Of a stretch of 64,000 bases of DNA, positions 35,981 through 45,083 are shown in pieces. The translations under genes and the position numbers were made by a program. The notes below the pieces were generated by a model. It had not been told where the DNA came from. It worked only from the letters and a program-made list of their open reading frames with translations, and made no database searches. The DNA comes from JBJYKD01 sp049310025 (GTDB lineage: Bacteria; Bacillota; Thermosediminibacteria; Thermosediminibacterales; Tepidanaerobacteraceae), in NCBI RefSeq assembly GCF_049310025.1, contig NZ_JBJYKD010000012.1, positions 11,718-75,717 of the forward strand, in the 5' to 3' direction. Each line of letters begins with the position of its first letter. The first letter of the stretch is position 1.

Positions 35981-36814
35981 TCAACCTTTTACGGCCCCTG
36001 CCGTCAAACCTTCTACGAGTTTCTTTTGTATAAACATAAACATTACCACTACAGGGATCGTAGCGACCACTCCGCCGGCTGTCAGCAGACCCCACTGGAT
36101 GTCAAACTGGCCTATGAACGTCTGAAGGGCCACTGGCAGAGTCCTGGTGGCTTCATTGGTAAACATAAGGGCGAATATGAACTCATTCCATGCGGTTATG
36201 AATATATATATTCCTGTAGCGATAATAGCGGGTATGATTAGAGGCAAAGTAATCCTCATAAAGGCCTGGAACCTGTTACAGCCGTCAACCATCGCGGCCT
36301 CCTCGAGAGATACAGGCAGATCCCTTATATACCCCGTAAGGAGCCAGACGGAAAAGGGAATGGTGAATGTGGAATAGGCAATCACCAGCGACAGCGGCGT
36401 ATACAGGAGCCCCACCTTCCTCATGATGGTGAAAAGCGGTATCAGCAAAAGCACCGAAGGAAACATATTGATGAGCAGAAAAGATACCATGAAAAACAGC
36501 TTACCTCTGAAGTTAAATCTTGCAAAGGCATATGCCGCCATAACCGACACGAAAAGGCTTATCACCGAGGTAATGCCCGCCACAAGGAAACTGTTGACGA
36601 GGTTGTGCAGGAAGTTGGTCTTTTGAAAAAGATTCCTGTAATTGTCAAAGGTCGGGTTCTTTACGAAATACTTCACCGTTGGAGCGTACAGCTCCGCCTC
36701 GGGCTTAATGGACGTTATGAATGTCCAGATGTAAGGGAAAACCGCAAAAATGACCAGCAGGCACAGGGGCATGTAGAAAAATACTATGTCGTGTCCCAGT
36801 TTTTGTTTTTTCAT
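35981..36814 (-). CDS. Sugar ABC transporter permease, MalG type
   Basis: A 277-residue membrane subunit with six predicted helices. The permease EAA loop is EEAAMVDGCNRFQAFMRITL (about residues 187-206), which contacts the ATPase. It belongs to the carbohydrate-uptake CUT1 group. It starts one base after the MalF-type gene ends, behind GGAGGTGGGG, so the two permeases are made as a pair. The helices run from about residue 11 to 271, and the ending GLTAGAVKG is usual for MalG-like subunits. Confidence 0.94.
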   Translation of the reverse strand: MKKQKLGHDIVFFYMPLCLLVIFAVFPYIWTFITSIKPEAELYAPTVKYFVKNPTFDNYRNLFQKTNFLHNLVNSFLVAGITSVISLFVSVMAAYAFARFNFRGKLFFMVSFLLINMFPSVLLLIPLFTIMRKVGLLYTPLSLVIAYSTFTIPFSVWLLTGYIRDLPVSLEEAAMVDGCNRFQAFMRITLPLIIPAIIATGIYIFITAWNEFIFALMFTNEATRTLPVALQTFIGQFDIQWGLLTAGGVVATIPVVVMFMFIQKKLVEGLTAGAVKG

Positions 36815-37696
36815 TTACCCCACCTCCTTCAAATTCATGTTTTTGATGTAAAGATAAGCCACCGAAGACAGGATCAGGGTAAGGTAAATGGCCAGTGTCG
36901 CCGCATATCCGAAATCCATCGCCTTCTGCGCCTTCATATAGGTGTAAACACTGAGAGTCAGAGAACTGTATCCAGGTCCTCCACCCGTCATTATATAGAT
37001 GACATCCACTGAATTTGCAACCCATATTATCCTGAGGAGCGTGGAAATCAGGATAGTAGGTTTGAGCATGGGCAGAGTAATATGCCAGAACGTCTGCCAG
37101 CTGCTGGCACCGTCAACCTCCGCTGCCTCGTAAAGTTCGCCGGGTATGGCCTGCAGCCCGGCTAGAAGCATGATGGCAAAAAACGGAATGCCCTGCCATA
37201 TTATTGTCACTATCACCGCAAAAAGCGAGGTGCTAGAATTTGCGAGCCACGGCACGAAATCTTTTATAACGTGGAGTCTTGCAAGGATATCGTTTATTAC
37301 ACCATAATTGCCGTCGTACATCCACCTCCACATAAGGCCTATCAGTATCCCGGGAGTGACCCACGGGATGAGGATAATCGTTCTGATGAATCCCCGCGCC
37401 TTAAACTGGCGGTTGAGTTTGAGTGCAAGAATCAACCCAAAGAAAAACTGAAAAAACACCCCCAGCCCGACCCAGATTACCGTATTTATCAGTGCCTGCC
37501 AGAACACGGGGTCTTTCAGCACGCTCATGTAATTCGCAAGGCCCACGAGTTTTACTGCTTTGGGCTTAAACAGAACGTAATCTAAGAGGCTGATATAGAC
37601 CGAATTTCCTATAGGGTATGCTACAATAGCCAGCATCAGTATAAAAGCCGGCGCCACCAGTAGATACGGTGTAGATTTTGACCAGAAATTTTTCAT
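36815..37696 (-). CDS. Sugar ABC transporter permease, MalF type
   Basis: A 293-residue membrane subunit with six predicted helices. The EAA loop is ELYEAAEVDGASSWQTFWHI. It pairs with the MalG-type permease to form the channel of a CUT1 sugar importer. The best start is ATG at 37696 after GAGGAGTG; an upstream start in the same frame at 37711 lies over the ribosome site. It follows the binding-protein gene by 82 bp. Confidence 0.93.
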   Translation of the reverse strand: MKNFWSKSTPYLLVAPAFILMLAIVAYPIGNSVYISLLDYVLFKPKAVKLVGLANYMSVLKDPVFWQALINTVIWVGLGVFFQFFFGLILALKLNRQFKARGFIRTIILIPWVTPGILIGLMWRWMYDGNYGVINDILARLHVIKDFVPWLANSSTSLFAVIVTIIWQGIPFFAIMLLAGLQAIPGELYEAAEVDGASSWQTFWHITLPMLKPTILISTLLRIIWVANSVDVIYIMTGGGPGYSSLTLSVYTYMKAQKAMDFGYAATLAIYLTLILSSVAYLYIKNMNLKEVG

Positions 37697-37778
37697 AAAA
37701 ACACTCCTCAAGGGGAATGATTGGAAGAGAAAGGGACCTTTGAACAGAACCTTGGCCCCTTCCCCAGTTTTTTAAATG

Positions 37779-39068
37779 TTATTTGGTCATTCCTTCCGCC
37801 AGTTTTTTCATCATTTCTTTGCCTGTAATCTTACCTTCCAGAGCCTGCTGAGTCGTGGCTGGCCACAAGGATTCGATCCATTCGCCCATGTTTTCATTTA
37901 TAGGGTAAGTGTGGGCATACTGCATTGAATCAAAGGAGGCCTTCATGAACCTGTTGTTTTTGAATTCGTCTAGCTGCTGGAGGGATTTTAACACTGGAAC
38001 ATTGCCTGTGGCCTTGTCCCACCTTTCAAGCTGTTCCTTCTCGGACAACCATGAGATAAAGGTAAAGGCTTCTTTCGGATGCTTTGTAGACTTGAATATC
38101 ACGTTTTCCGTGTCTCCGAGGGATGTCCACCTGCCGTAAGGGCCTGCAGGAACGGGGAATGCGTCCACATCATCGCCGAACTGTTTTATCATGTCATTGG
38201 AAGACTTGATGTGGTGCACCACCATGGCCGTCTTTCCGGCTTTGAAGTTGGCTATTATTTCATTGAATCCGTCCATGGGAGCAGTGGGCGGCACCACCTT
38301 ATACTTTCTGTAAAGGTCCAGGAAAAATTCATTGGCCTTAATGGCACTAGGAGTTGTAAGGGTGCTGTTGCCCTTATCGTCAAAGAACTGGTTTCCCGGC
38401 ACATATGCCATTATGAAACTTGCCCATGGTTCATGACCTCCGCGGGCTCCTCTCATGCCGAAACCGTACTGGTCGATCTTTCCGTCTCCATTGGTATCTA
38501 CTGTCAATTTCCTGGCCACTTCCAAAAATTCATCCCAGGTCTGGGGCACCTTTACACCGGCCTTTTCAAACATGCTGGGCCTGTAGTACATATACAGCAC
38601 CTGCAGTTCCCACGGCATTACGTAGTGCTTGCCGTCTTTGTACTGCATGACGTCCCACAGATTATCCACAACATCTGATTTGCCCGGCCAGTCTTTCAGA
38701 TAATCATCCAGGGGAAGCAGCGCATCCTGTTCGATAAATTCCGGCTGCCAGGTCAGCTTAAAAGACGACGTGTCAGGGGCGCTGCCACCGGTTACACTGC
38801 CCAGCAGCTTTGTGTGGAAGTCGTTCCATCCTATTACTTCCACGTCAACGTGGATGTTAGGATGGGTGTCGTTAAATTCCTTAACCAGCTGGGCAAAGGT
38901 TGGATCGTTTGGATTGTCCAGCCATACCCAGTGCTTCAGGTTGACCACTTCATTCTCACCGCTTTGATCTGAGGACTTGGATGTATCGCCTGAACCGCCG
39001 CATCCCGTTAGCAGAGTCATTATTAGTACAAAAGCAACTGTCAGGGAAATAAATTTTTTATACCACAT
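37779..39068 (-). CDS. Sugar ABC transporter substrate-binding lipoprotein
   Basis: A 429-residue extracellular solute-binding protein (family 1, MalE-like). The lipoprotein signal peptide ends in the lipobox LLTGC with Cys at residue 23. The mature part has the family pattern VNLKHWVWLDNPNDP, GWNDFHTKLLGSVTGGSAPD and LYMYYRPSMFEKAGVKVPQT. It captures the sugar outside the cell and delivers it to the MalF/MalG-type permeases encoded next. The substrate is unknown. The start is ATG at 39068 after GGAGGATTGCTT. Confidence 0.94.
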   Translation of the reverse strand: MWYKKFISLTVAFVLIMTLLTGCGGSGDTSKSSDQSGENEVVNLKHWVWLDNPNDPTFAQLVKEFNDTHPNIHVDVEVIGWNDFHTKLLGSVTGGSAPDTSSFKLTWQPEFIEQDALLPLDDYLKDWPGKSDVVDNLWDVMQYKDGKHYVMPWELQVLYMYYRPSMFEKAGVKVPQTWDEFLEVARKLTVDTNGDGKIDQYGFGMRGARGGHEPWASFIMAYVPGNQFFDDKGNSTLTTPSAIKANEFFLDLYRKYKVVPPTAPMDGFNEIIANFKAGKTAMVVHHIKSSNDMIKQFGDDVDAFPVPAGPYGRWTSLGDTENVIFKSTKHPKEAFTFISWLSEKEQLERWDKATGNVPVLKSLQQLDEFKNNRFMKASFDSMQYAHTYPINENMGEWIESLWPATTQQALEGKITGKEMMKKLAEGMTK

Positions 39069-39105
39069 AAGCAATCCTCCTATTTTTTTAAATTTTAATT
39101 GCTTT

Positions 39106-39789
39106 CTACCACCCTATGTCTTTCAACGTTTCTTTCAAGTGAAGTCTCATCTGTTTTTCAGCTTCTGCCTTGTTGTGGTTCTTAATGGCCTCAAATATTC
39201 TCTCATGGCTCAGCAAGGCTTTCTCCGCACTTCCAGGGACATTGATGGTTTCATAATAGCCCTTTGTAATTGACTCGATTATTATAGGGACTATTCTTTC
39301 TATGATTGGATTCTTTGAGACCTTTGCTATGATGCTGTGAAATTCAATATCCACGTCTTTATGCACTTGCCTGCTCGATATCACCCCCCTCATCTTCTCC
39401 AGCACTTCGGAAAACCTGACCAGGTCGTCAGGTTGAGCTCTCTGCGCCGCCAGCGCCGCCACCTTGGGCTCTATGATCAACCTCGTCTCAAATAGCGAAT
39501 ACAGCAAATTTTTGTCTTCAATAAACCCAACACCTAGTGGATCATTGATTAAACCGGGTTTTTCGCTGACAAATGTACCTTTTCCTCTTACGATTTTAAC
39601 GATGTTGTTTGATGCCAGGAGCTTTACGGCTTCTCTTACGGTTGACCTGCTAACATTCATGAGTTTCGACAATTCATTCTCGTTGGGCAGTTTGCTGCCT
39701 GCAATGAATTTTTTTTCAACAATCATCTTTTTTATGGCATTAGCTACTTCATAGGACAAGTTATTTCTGTAATTTTCTTTCTCAAGCAT
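39106..39789 (-). CDS. GntR-family regulator, FadR (FCD) type, of the sugar operon
   Basis: A 227-residue regulator with a winged helix-turn-helix (VEKKFIAGSKLPNENELSKL, then NVSRSTVREAVKLLA) and an FCD domain with its histidines (DVDIEFHSIIAKVS, SHERIFEAIKNH and MRLHLKETL). It is the first gene of the importer/transketolase operon. It lies just below a dyad that may be its operator. FCD domains bind organic acids or sugar acids, so the inducer may be a pathway intermediate. Confidence 0.9.
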   Translation of the reverse strand: MLEKENYRNNLSYEVANAIKKMIVEKKFIAGSKLPNENELSKLMNVSRSTVREAVKLLASNNIVKIVRGKGTFVSEKPGLINDPLGVGFIEDKNLLYSLFETRLIIEPKVAALAAQRAQPDDLVRFSEVLEKMRGVISSRQVHKDVDIEFHSIIAKVSKNPIIERIVPIIIESITKGYYETINVPGSAEKALLSHERIFEAIKNHNKAEAEKQMRLHLKETLKDIGW

Positions 39790-40207
39790 TTTTCAGCACC
39801 TCATCTTACGTCATACGTCAGACATCTGATGTCATTAATATAGTAATTTTAATTCTACACAAAATTTAAAAGTCCTTCTTACTTAAATAAACTTACATTC
39901 AATAAATTATTTTCCATACTTGTTGCAACCTTTAATTTTAGCCTTCTTCACAGACTCTTGTGCAAAATATAGATTATTTAATTCACTTTTCGTAATTTTG
40001 TCAATTAGAAACAAAGGCTAATCAGTCCTATAATATAAGCTAAGCGGGACAAGCTTGATGTATAAGAGGAACCCTTGGCAGCAGGAGAACCATCAACACT
40101 ATAAAACAGGCGTTTAAGGCTTTTTGGTAGGGGCAAGTCGGTAAAAAGTCGACGGGGCCAGAACCTTATAGTCATAATGATATGCAAATTAACAAGGAGG
40201 AAAACGC
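39790..40207. promoter_or_regulatory. Divergent control region of the sugar locus
   Basis: A dyad TCAGA-CA-TCTGA at 39818-39829, inside a longer repeat of GTCA/TGAC half-sites (39811-39835), lies just upstream of the gntR ribosome site and is a likely operator for that regulator. On the minus strand TATATT near 39837 could be its -10. Toward the ATPase gene a TATAAT lies near 40031 but lacks a clear -35. The leader of about 170 nt there shows no RNA motif I know. Confidence 0.5.
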
Positions 40208-41320
40208 ATGGCAACTGTTGTATTAAAGAACATAAATAAGATATATCCAGGAGGTTTTAAGGCTGTCAGCGACTTCAATCTGGAGATCGCCGACAAAGAA
40301 TTTATCGTATTGGTGGGGCCTTCAGGCTGCGGCAAATCTACAACCCTCAGGATGGTAGCAGGCCTTGAAGAGATTTCTTCTGGCGAGCTTTACATCGACG
40401 GCAAATTGATGAATGACGTGCCTCCCAAAGACAGGGATATTGCCATGGTATTCCAGAACTACGCTCTTTATCCTCACATGAACGTGTATGACAACATGGC
40501 TTTTGGACTGAAATTAAGAAAAACCCCAAAGAACGAGATCGACCGCCGGGTAAAAGAAGCCGCCAGGATTTTAGGAATCGAAGAACTTTTAAACAGAAAA
40601 CCAAAAGCTCTTTCGGGAGGCCAGAGGCAACGTGTGGCTCTGGGGAGGGCCATTGTCCGCGAGCCGAAGGTATTTTTGATGGATGAGCCTTTATCCAATC
40701 TTGACGCGAAGCTAAGAGTACAGATGAGGACGGAACTTTCCAAGCTTCATAAACGCCTTCAAACTACCTTTATATATGTAACTCACGATCAGACCGAAGC
40801 TATGACCATGGGTGACAGGATAGTCGTCATGAAAGACGGAATTATTCAACAGGTGGATACACCGAAAAAGATTTATGACTACCCGGCCAACATTTTTGTC
40901 GCGGGATTCATTGGCAGCCCACAAATGAACTTTTTGCAGGGAATTTTATCAGTTGAAGATGGTAGGCTTTATATAATTTTTGACAACGATAGGCTTTTAA
41001 TACCAGAGAGAATAAGCAAAAAGATAGATCCCACTTATATAGGGAAAGAAATCGTCATGGGTATACGGCCTGAGGACATCCATGAAAATCCGTCTCTTCT
41101 TGATTACCCACCAGAATGCTGCTTCGAAGTATATGTGGATGTGGTAGAACTAATGGGATCGGAGACTTTTCTTTACCTTACATTCGGAAAAAACACCCTA
41201 ACGGTCCGGGTAGACCCAAGCAGCAAAGCAAAGCCCGGCGACAAAATAAAGGTAGGCTTCGACATGAACAAATTGCACCTATTTGATAAAGCAACCGAAA
41301 AGAGGCTATTTATCGATTGA
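40208..41320 (+). CDS. Sugar ABC transporter ATPase, MsmK/UgpC type
   Basis: A 370-residue ATPase with Walker A GPSGCGKST, Q-loop MVFQNYALYPHM, signature LSGGQRQRVALGRAIV, Walker B VFLMDEPLSNLDAKLR and a C-terminal TOBE-like domain. It energises CUT1 sugar importers and often serves several. Since the importer operon next to it has no ATPase gene, this is its probable partner, although it may serve others too. The start is ATG at 40208 after AAGGAGG. Confidence 0.95.
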   Translation: MATVVLKNINKIYPGGFKAVSDFNLEIADKEFIVLVGPSGCGKSTTLRMVAGLEEISSGELYIDGKLMNDVPPKDRDIAMVFQNYALYPHMNVYDNMAFGLKLRKTPKNEIDRRVKEAARILGIEELLNRKPKALSGGQRQRVALGRAIVREPKVFLMDEPLSNLDAKLRVQMRTELSKLHKRLQTTFIYVTHDQTEAMTMGDRIVVMKDGIIQQVDTPKKIYDYPANIFVAGFIGSPQMNFLQGILSVEDGRLYIIFDNDRLLIPERISKKIDPTYIGKEIVMGIRPEDIHENPSLLDYPPECCFEVYVDVVELMGSETFLYLTFGKNTLTVRVDPSSKAKPGDKIKVGFDMNKLHLFDKATEKRLFID

Positions 41321-41388
41321 TTAAATATCAAAAAGCAACTACTTTATTATTGCGGTTAAAATAGGGTATTATATTTCTGGGGGTAAAA

Positions 41389-42306
41389 ATGCAAAGATTA
41401 ATCTCAAATATTCTGGTAGAAATAAAACCGAAACTAAGAACACCTTTTATGCTTATAGACAGAAAAGGGGATAAGATTTTTGGCGATGACGTAAAAGGAA
41501 ATGTAAAAAAAGCCAAGGTAAGGCTTTGCGGTGCAGAATACATGCTGTTGGCAGAACTTACACCCCGGCAGATGAACGATTTTTGCCTGCTGCTGGAGGA
41601 ATATATTAACGGCAGATTCAATGATATGCTTAAAGCCTTTGTCCAGGGAAAGGAAACTACCTTAGAAGAGTTTCCTTTCCCTTGTGGCTTATTGCTTTTA
41701 AAGAGCGAACTTTTAGAAAAAATTGAGCCTTTTATCAACAGCCTTTTTAATGAAGTATTCATCTTAAATCTAAAAGAAATACTGCTGGTTATATTGCCTG
41801 TTGGAGATCTCCAAGAATTAAAGGAAACCTCTATAGCTTTATATCAAACCATAAATGAGGAAATTTCTTCAAAAGTGACCATAAGTATAGGCGGAATTGC
41901 AAGGTCTCAAAATGAACTGGCAAAAATTTTCAGTGATGCTCAAAAGGCTTTGAAATTTTCTCCTATGATAAAATCCCACGTCCTATACTACCCGGAAATG
42001 ACCATGGAAAAGCTGTTTTCTTCAATTCCGGCAAAAAAACGCCAGGAATTTGCCCACGAGATCGGCGAAAAGCTGAAAAAACTTGACACAGAAACCTTTG
42101 ATACGATCCGTGTGGTTCTAGAATGCAACCTCAATATGTCAGAAGCTGCTCGAAGACTTTATATACATCGCAATACCCTTATGTACAGGCTGGAAAAAAT
42201 CGCTTCAATTACCGGTCTTGACCTTAGAAACTTTAAAGATGCAATAATTTTGGAAATTTACTTTTTATTGCTGGGACTTGTCGATAGTGATACGGTTTAT
42301 ATCTAA
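41389..42306 (+). CDS. CdaR/PucR-type transcriptional regulator
   Basis: A 305-residue protein whose C-terminal helix-turn-helix (NLNMSEAARRLYIHRNTLMY, then RLEKIASITGLDLRNF) is the PucR/CdaR type. The middle has a degenerate GGDEF-like region (about residues 110-220, including VTISIGGIARSQNELAKIFS). CdaR-like proteins activate use of sugar diacids and related compounds. It follows the ATPase by 68 bp on the same strand. Its AT-rich coding differs from most neighbours. Confidence 0.82.
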   Translation: MQRLISNILVEIKPKLRTPFMLIDRKGDKIFGDDVKGNVKKAKVRLCGAEYMLLAELTPRQMNDFCLLLEEYINGRFNDMLKAFVQGKETTLEEFPFPCGLLLLKSELLEKIEPFINSLFNEVFILNLKEILLVILPVGDLQELKETSIALYQTINEEISSKVTISIGGIARSQNELAKIFSDAQKALKFSPMIKSHVLYYPEMTMEKLFSSIPAKKRQEFAHEIGEKLKKLDTETFDTIRVVLECNLNMSEAARRLYIHRNTLMYRLEKIASITGLDLRNFKDAIILEIYFLLLGLVDSDTVYI

Positions 42307-42401
42307 CTACTCAAATCCCGGTATACCCAGGTAGCTACAAAGGTAGCCAACACCCCCGCAGCCAATTTGCCCATAATTATAACAGCCGCTATATCGCTCA
42401 T
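42303..42401 (-). CDS. Possible small membrane peptide, 32 residues
   Basis: A short reading frame beginning MSDIAAVIIMGKLAAGVLAT, with one hydrophobic helix and a basic/aromatic end (TWVYRDLSS). It lies between converging genes and overlaps the end of the CdaR-type gene by four bases. A nested palindrome lies just upstream, with possible -35 TTGCAT and -10 TACGAT. There is no ribosome site, so it may be noncoding. I do not recognise it. Confidence 0.3.
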   Translation of the reverse strand: MSDIAAVIIMGKLAAGVLATFVATWVYRDLSS

Positions 42402-42402
42402 T

Positions 42403-42424
42403 TATGATACAATGTATCGTATCA
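42403..42424. promoter_or_regulatory. Nested palindrome between convergent genes
   Basis: ATGATAC and GTATCAT are 7-bp inverted arms around AATGTATC. Inside, GATACA-A-TGTATC is a second dyad sharing the left arm. This looks like a protein-binding operator although no annotated gene starts beside it, except the possible small peptide. Confidence 0.45.
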
Positions 42425-42480
42425 TTTATTACCTTAAATGCAATTTTGGAATATACCTTTTACTTATACTTCACCAGTCA

Positions 42481-43269
42481 TTATAATGCTTCTTTTATGC
42501 GGCTTATAAATTCACATACATCGCTCAGCATCCGGCGCCTGTCTTTGCCCTGCTCGATAAGCCTTACAATGGCGCTGCCCACAATCACCCCTTCGCAGTA
42601 ATCCCTGAATCTTTTCGCCATGTCGGGGCCGGAGATCCCGAAACCGAGAGCCCGGGGAAGGGCCGTATAGCGTGACACCTCTTCCATATAGGCCTTGATG
42701 TCCGTCTCTATTTCTTCCCGCACACCGGTCACCCCTTTTGTAGAAATGCAGTAAACAAACCCCCCGGCGCCTTCCACAATATTTTTGATGCGCTCATGGG
42801 AGGTGGGAGCCACCAGGGGTATCAAATGCATGCCGCGTGATGAGACAATATCCGCCATCTCGCGACGCTCCTCCACGGGCAGGTCGGGTATTATCAGCCC
42901 GTCCACCCCCGCTTCCCGGGCCTCGCCTGTAAATCTTTCGGGGCCATATCTAAACACAGAGTTATAATATACGAGGTACACCAGAGGAATGTCACTGGTT
43001 TTCCTCACGGATCTTACTATATCCATTATGCGGGCGATTTTTATACCCGCCTTCAGGGCCCTGGCCGAAGCCCTCTGGATGACCGGCCCGTCGGCAAGGG
43101 GGTCTGAATAGGGGATTCCCAGCTCCACTATGTCGGCCCCGGCCCTTTCCATTGCAACTACCAGTTCGCCGGTGGTTTCCGGGTCCGGGTCACCGGCGGT
43201 TATAAAGGTTATAAGCGCCTTTTGCCCTGTCTTTTGCAGACTGTACAATCTTTCATCTATCCTGTTCAC
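42481..43269 (-). CDS. trpA: Tryptophan synthase alpha subunit
   Basis: A 262-residue TIM barrel that splits indole-3-glycerol phosphate into indole and glyceraldehyde 3-phosphate. The catalytic glutamate is in GADIVELGIPYSDPLADGPV, and the aspartate is in GLIIPDLPVEERREM. GFGISGPD and EGVIVGSAIVRLIEQG close the barrel. It is the last gene of the trp operon and its start overlaps the trpB stop by four bases. Confidence 0.97.
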   Translation of the reverse strand: MNRIDERLYSLQKTGQKALITFITAGDPDPETTGELVVAMERAGADIVELGIPYSDPLADGPVIQRASARALKAGIKIARIMDIVRSVRKTSDIPLVYLVYYNSVFRYGPERFTGEAREAGVDGLIIPDLPVEERREMADIVSSRGMHLIPLVAPTSHERIKNIVEGAGGFVYCISTKGVTGVREEIETDIKAYMEEVSRYTALPRALGFGISGPDMAKRFRDYCEGVIVGSAIVRLIEQGKDRRRMLSDVCEFISRIKEAL

Positions 43270-44450
43270 AGCCTCACCCCCATTAAACCGGCTATTGTTT
43301 CGACATCCTTGTCTCCCCTGCCTGAAAGGTTTACCACTATAATATCATCCTCGGAAAGCTTCGGTGCCAGTTTCATGGCATAAGCCACGGCATGGGCGCT
43401 TTCAAGGGCGGGTATGATGCCCTCCGTCTTCGTAAGGGTTATAAAGGCATTCACCGCTTCCTCATCGGTGGCGTAAACGTATTCGGCCCTTCCGGTTTCT
43501 TTTAAAAACGCGTGCTCCGGCCCCGCGCCGGGATAGTCCAGGCCTGCGGATATGGAGTAGACCGGCATTATCTGGCCCTCGTCGTCCTGCAGCACGTATG
43601 TCTTCATGCCGTGAAGCACTCCTATGCTGCCTCTTGTGAGCTTTGCCGCATGTTGGCCGCTGTCAAGTCCCATGCCCCCCGCCTCGACTCCCACCAGCTT
43701 TACGCTTTTATCTTCATAAAAGGGGTAAAAAATTCCCATGGAATTGCTCCCTCCGCCGACGCAGGCGATGATGTAATCCGGAAGCCTGCCGGTCTTTTCC
43801 ATGATCTGGGCTCTGGTCTCATCGCCTATAACCCTCTGGAAGTCCCTGACCATGGTGGGGTAGGGGTGAGGCCCCACCACCGACCCCATCACGTAAAAGG
43901 TGTCGTCCACATGGGCCACCCAGTGCCTCATGGCTTCGTTTACCGCGTCCTTTAGGGTGCCGGTTCCCTGGTCTACACTGGTCACCCTGGCCCCTAAGAG
44001 CTTCATCCTGAAGACATTCAGAGCCTGCCGCCTGACATCCTCCTTCCCCATGAATATCTCGCACTCCATCCCGAACATGGCCGCCGCTGTAGCCGTGGCC
44101 ACACCGTGCTGTCCGGCCCCGGTTTCAGCTATCACCCTGCGCTTGCCCATGCGCTTTGCCAAAAGGACCTGCCCCAGGACGTTGTTTATTTTATGCGCCC
44201 CGGTGTGGTTGAGGTCCTCACGCTTCAAGTAAATCCTGGCGCCGCAAAGCTTTTTTGTGAGGTTTTCGGCAAAGTAAAGAGGTGTGGGCCTGCCGGCGTA
44301 TTCTCTCAAATAATACCTGTACTCCTCCATGAATTTTTCGTCGGCTACGGCCGTATTAAACTCTTTCTCCAGTTCCGCAAGGGCGTTCATCACGGTTTCC
44401 GGTACATATTGCCCGCCGAATATGCCGAATCTGCCCGGCACATCTTTCAT
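43266..44450 (-). CDS. trpB: Tryptophan synthase beta subunit
   Basis: A 394-residue PLP enzyme joining indole and serine to form tryptophan. The PLP lysine is in LNHTGAHKINNVLGQVLLAK. CVGGGSNSMGIFYPF binds the phosphate, and GVEAGGMGLDSGQHAAK is typical of TrpB1. Length is normal. It overlaps both trpF (upstream) and trpA (downstream) by four bases. Confidence 0.98.
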   Translation of the reverse strand: MKDVPGRFGIFGGQYVPETVMNALAELEKEFNTAVADEKFMEEYRYYLREYAGRPTPLYFAENLTKKLCGARIYLKREDLNHTGAHKINNVLGQVLLAKRMGKRRVIAETGAGQHGVATATAAAMFGMECEIFMGKEDVRRQALNVFRMKLLGARVTSVDQGTGTLKDAVNEAMRHWVAHVDDTFYVMGSVVGPHPYPTMVRDFQRVIGDETRAQIMEKTGRLPDYIIACVGGGSNSMGIFYPFYEDKSVKLVGVEAGGMGLDSGQHAAKLTRGSIGVLHGMKTYVLQDDEGQIMPVYSISAGLDYPGAGPEHAFLKETGRAEYVYATDEEAVNAFITLTKTEGIIPALESAHAVAYAMKLAPKLSEDDIIVVNLSGRGDKDVETIAGLMGVRL

Positions 44451-45055
44451 AAACTCCTCACCCTTTCCACAAATTTTTTCATCTTTTCAAAGTCTTTATA
44501 GCCGCCGGTCTCAACACCGGTGCTCACATCCACGGCATAGGGCTTTACTTTCAGGATGGCCTCCCCCACATTGCCGGCGTCAAGGCCGCCGGCCAGGATT
44601 ACCGGCTGCCTGAGCCGGACGCCTTCCAGCAAGGCCGGGTCAAACCTCGATCCGGTTCCGCCGTAAAGCCCTTTTACCGAAGAATCCAGTAAAATTCCAT
44701 CCACTTCGTAATCTTCCGCGGCTTTTAAACTATCCGCACCTTCGACCCTGATGGCCTTCCAGACTGAAACCCTCCCGTAACCTCTGACACTCTCCGGCGG
44801 TTCGTCGCCGTGAAGCTGTATCACATCCAGGCCCAATTCTTCACAGGCTTTCATTATCACATCCGGCCTCTCATTAACGAACACTCCCACCTTTTTTATG
44901 TCCTTATCCAGGGCCGCGACGAGCCTTCCGGCTTCTTCAAAGCTTATGCGCCTCCTGCTTGGGGCGAAGACAAACCCCGCGTAGTCCACCTTCAACCTGT
45001 TCACATATTCGATGTCCTGCGGCCGCCTCAGGCCGCAAATCTTAACCTTCACCAT
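44447..45055 (-). CDS. trpF: Phosphoribosylanthranilate isomerase
   Basis: A 202-residue barrel isomerase with the catalytic cysteine in VKICGLRRPQDI and the aspartate in the VDGILLDSSVKG region. VILAGGLDAGNVGEAI and VDVSTGVETGGYKD complete the phosphate site. The best start is ATG at 45055, nine bases after AGGG; ATG at 45064 sits too close to the ribosome site. Confidence 0.95.
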   Translation of the reverse strand: MVKVKICGLRRPQDIEYVNRLKVDYAGFVFAPSRRRISFEEAGRLVAALDKDIKKVGVFVNERPDVIMKACEELGLDVIQLHGDEPPESVRGYGRVSVWKAIRVEGADSLKAAEDYEVDGILLDSSVKGLYGGTGSRFDPALLEGVRLRQPVILAGGLDAGNVGEAILKVKPYAVDVSTGVETGGYKDFEKMKKFVERVRSL

Positions 45056-45083
45056 GGCCACCATCCCTCCCCGGCCTTATCTA

